DNA of 64,000 nt from Acinetobacter lwoffii. GTDB taxonomy: Bacteria > Pseudomonadota > Gammaproteobacteria > Pseudomonadales > Moraxellaceae. This document shows, piece after piece, positions 63,121-64,000 of the stretch; position 1 is the stretch's first letter; every line of letters starts with the position of its first letter. The translations under genes were made by a program, and so were the position numbers. The stretch covers positions 2,604,001 to 2,668,000 of the forward strand of contig NZ_CP072549.1 in the NCBI RefSeq assembly GCF_019343495.1, in the 5' to 3' direction. The notes beneath the pieces were generated by a model, which did not search any database, was not told the origin of the DNA, and worked only from the letters and a program-made list of their open reading frames with translations.

Positions 63121-64000
63121 TTATTGGCGAATCTGACCATCGCCAAAGACAATCCATTTCTGCGAAGTCAGGCCTTCAAGACCGACTGGGCCACGAGCAT
63201 GGATTTTATCGGTCGAAATTCCGATTTCTGCGCCTAAGCCATATTCAAAACCATCTGCAAAACGAGTAGAGGCATTGATCATGACCGAACTTGAATCTAC
63301 ACCCGCCAGAAATTCGCGAGCCAGACTGTAGTTTTCTGTAATAATAGAATCAGTATGATGCGAGCCATATTTGTTAATGTGCTCAATGGCTTCTTCTATA
63401 CCAGAAACGACTTTGATCGCCAGAATAGGACCCAGATACTCGATATACCAATCTTCTTCAGTGGCTGTAATTACTGCATCTCCAAGAATACGCTGGGTTT
63501 CCCGGCAACCACGAAGTTCGACTTTTTTCTCTTGGTAAAGCTCCGCGATGCGTGGCAAGAATTCTTCAGCGACTTTTTCATCGACCAGCAGGGTTTCCAT
63601 GGCATTACATACGCCATAGCGATGGGTTTTGGCATTGAGCGCAATCGGCAAGGCTTTCAACAAGTCCGCTTGTGCTTCTACATAGACATGACAGTTGCCA
63701 TCTAAATGTTTGATGACCGGTACGCGTGCTTCCTCGGTAATCCGTTCGATCAGGCTCTTGCCGCCACGAGGCACAATCACATCCACATATTCGGTCATGG
63801 TAATCAACTGGCCCACTGCAGCGCGGTCAGTCGTATTTACCACCTGTACGGCAGCCTCAGGCAAGCCTGCGACTTTCAGGCCATGCTGAATCGCGACTGC
63901 AATTGCCTGATTCGATTCCAGAGCTTCTGAACCGCCCCGTAAAATAATGGCATTGCCTGATTTCAGCGCAAGTGATGCAGCCTCCAACGTGACGTTAGGA
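63121..64000 (-). CDS. proA: Gamma-glutamyl phosphate reductase (partial, N-terminus outside window)
   Basis: ProA reduces gamma-glutamyl phosphate to glutamate semialdehyde, the second step of proline synthesis. The frame is open to the right edge with [24 protein letters not shown] sequence, so the visible 292 codons are the middle and C-terminal part. The catalytic Cys is in [39 protein letters not shown] and [28 protein letters not shown] are typical. It ends [20 protein letters not shown]. The start lies beyond 64000. Confidence 0.95.
   Translation of the reverse strand, partial: PNVTLEAASLALKSGNAIILRGGSEALESNQAIAVAIQHGLKVAGLPEAAVQVVNTTDRAAVGQLITMTEYVDVIVPRGGKSLIERITEEARVPVIKHLDGNCHVYVEAQADLLKALPIALNAKTHRYGVCNAMETLLVDEKVAEEFLPRIAELYQEKKVELRGCRETQRILGDAVITATEEDWYIEYLGPILAIKVVSGIEEAIEHINKYGSHHTDSIITENYSLAREFLAGVDSSSVMINASTRFADGFEYGLGAEIGISTDKIHARGPVGLEGLTSQKWIVFGDGQIRQ

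Overview
The window looks like a stretch of core chromosome from an Acinetobacter species (Moraxellaceae, Gammaproteobacteria). The evidence is the moderate GC content and a gene set usual in that genus: a FimV-type gene next to asd, rpmB-rpmG, tonB-exbB-exbD, tatABC, metX-metW, tig-clpP-clpX, and two PiuA/PirA-type iron receptors. The genus call is inference from gene content and protein similarity I recognise; no search was run. I see no rRNA, tRNA, CRISPR array, insertion sequence or prophage. The left edge cuts a FimV-like gene and the right edge cuts proA.

Layout. 1-3.9 kb: FimV apparently carried as two adjacent genes, downstream of asd. 4-8.7 kb: an EEP-family phosphatase/nuclease, a lipid A acyltransferase (LpxL type), the ABC-F protein Uup, and divergent slyX. 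9-19.7 kb: plus-strand genes around topA, including an uncharacterised PIN-like protein, a NYN/OST-HTH protein, a membrane-anchored HExxH protein, glycerate kinase, a UvrD-type helicase, an RRM protein and two small hypotheticals. 19.9-25.6 kb: a YbaL-type antiporter, rpmB-rpmG, an aldehyde dehydrogenase divergent from a TetR regulator, and purU. 25.7-31.5 kb: tonB-exbB-exbD with a Fur-like site, msrA, a META lipoprotein, a DUF4105 membrane protein, folA and thyA. 31.6-34.8 kb: a lipocalin, a candidate amidase facing two tandem paralogous membrane proteins, and lgt. 34.8-41.5 kb: an NRDE protein, phoX, tatABC, an AEC transporter and rdgB. 41.5-45.7 kb: a Sel1 protein, metW, metX and leuA. 46-52 kb: piuC, piuA and a second TonB-dependent receptor, with Fur-like sites. 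52-56.4 kb: tig, clpP, clpX and a lipoprotein. 56.5-64 kb: class I fumarase, a 28-aa membrane peptide behind a near-perfect Pho box, a 17-copy 8-bp tandem repeat, a DUF2171 protein, ackA-pta and proA.

Themes. Iron: TonB-ExbB-ExbD energises the two receptors at 46.9-51.8 kb, and all three loci carry Fur-like palindromes. Export and envelope: TatABC sits directly upstream of phoX, whose product has a twin-arginine signal followed by a lipobox; lgt lies about 1 kb away. Protein quality control: tig, clpP and clpX are consecutive. Acetate: ackA and pta are adjacent.

Most unusual items: the Pho-box peptide with its neighbouring 8-bp repeat; the amidase-like gene convergent with two overlapping membrane paralogues between lgt and thyA; the in-frame split of FimV; and a cluster of three DnaA-box sequences in 49 bp upstream of the glycerate kinase gene.
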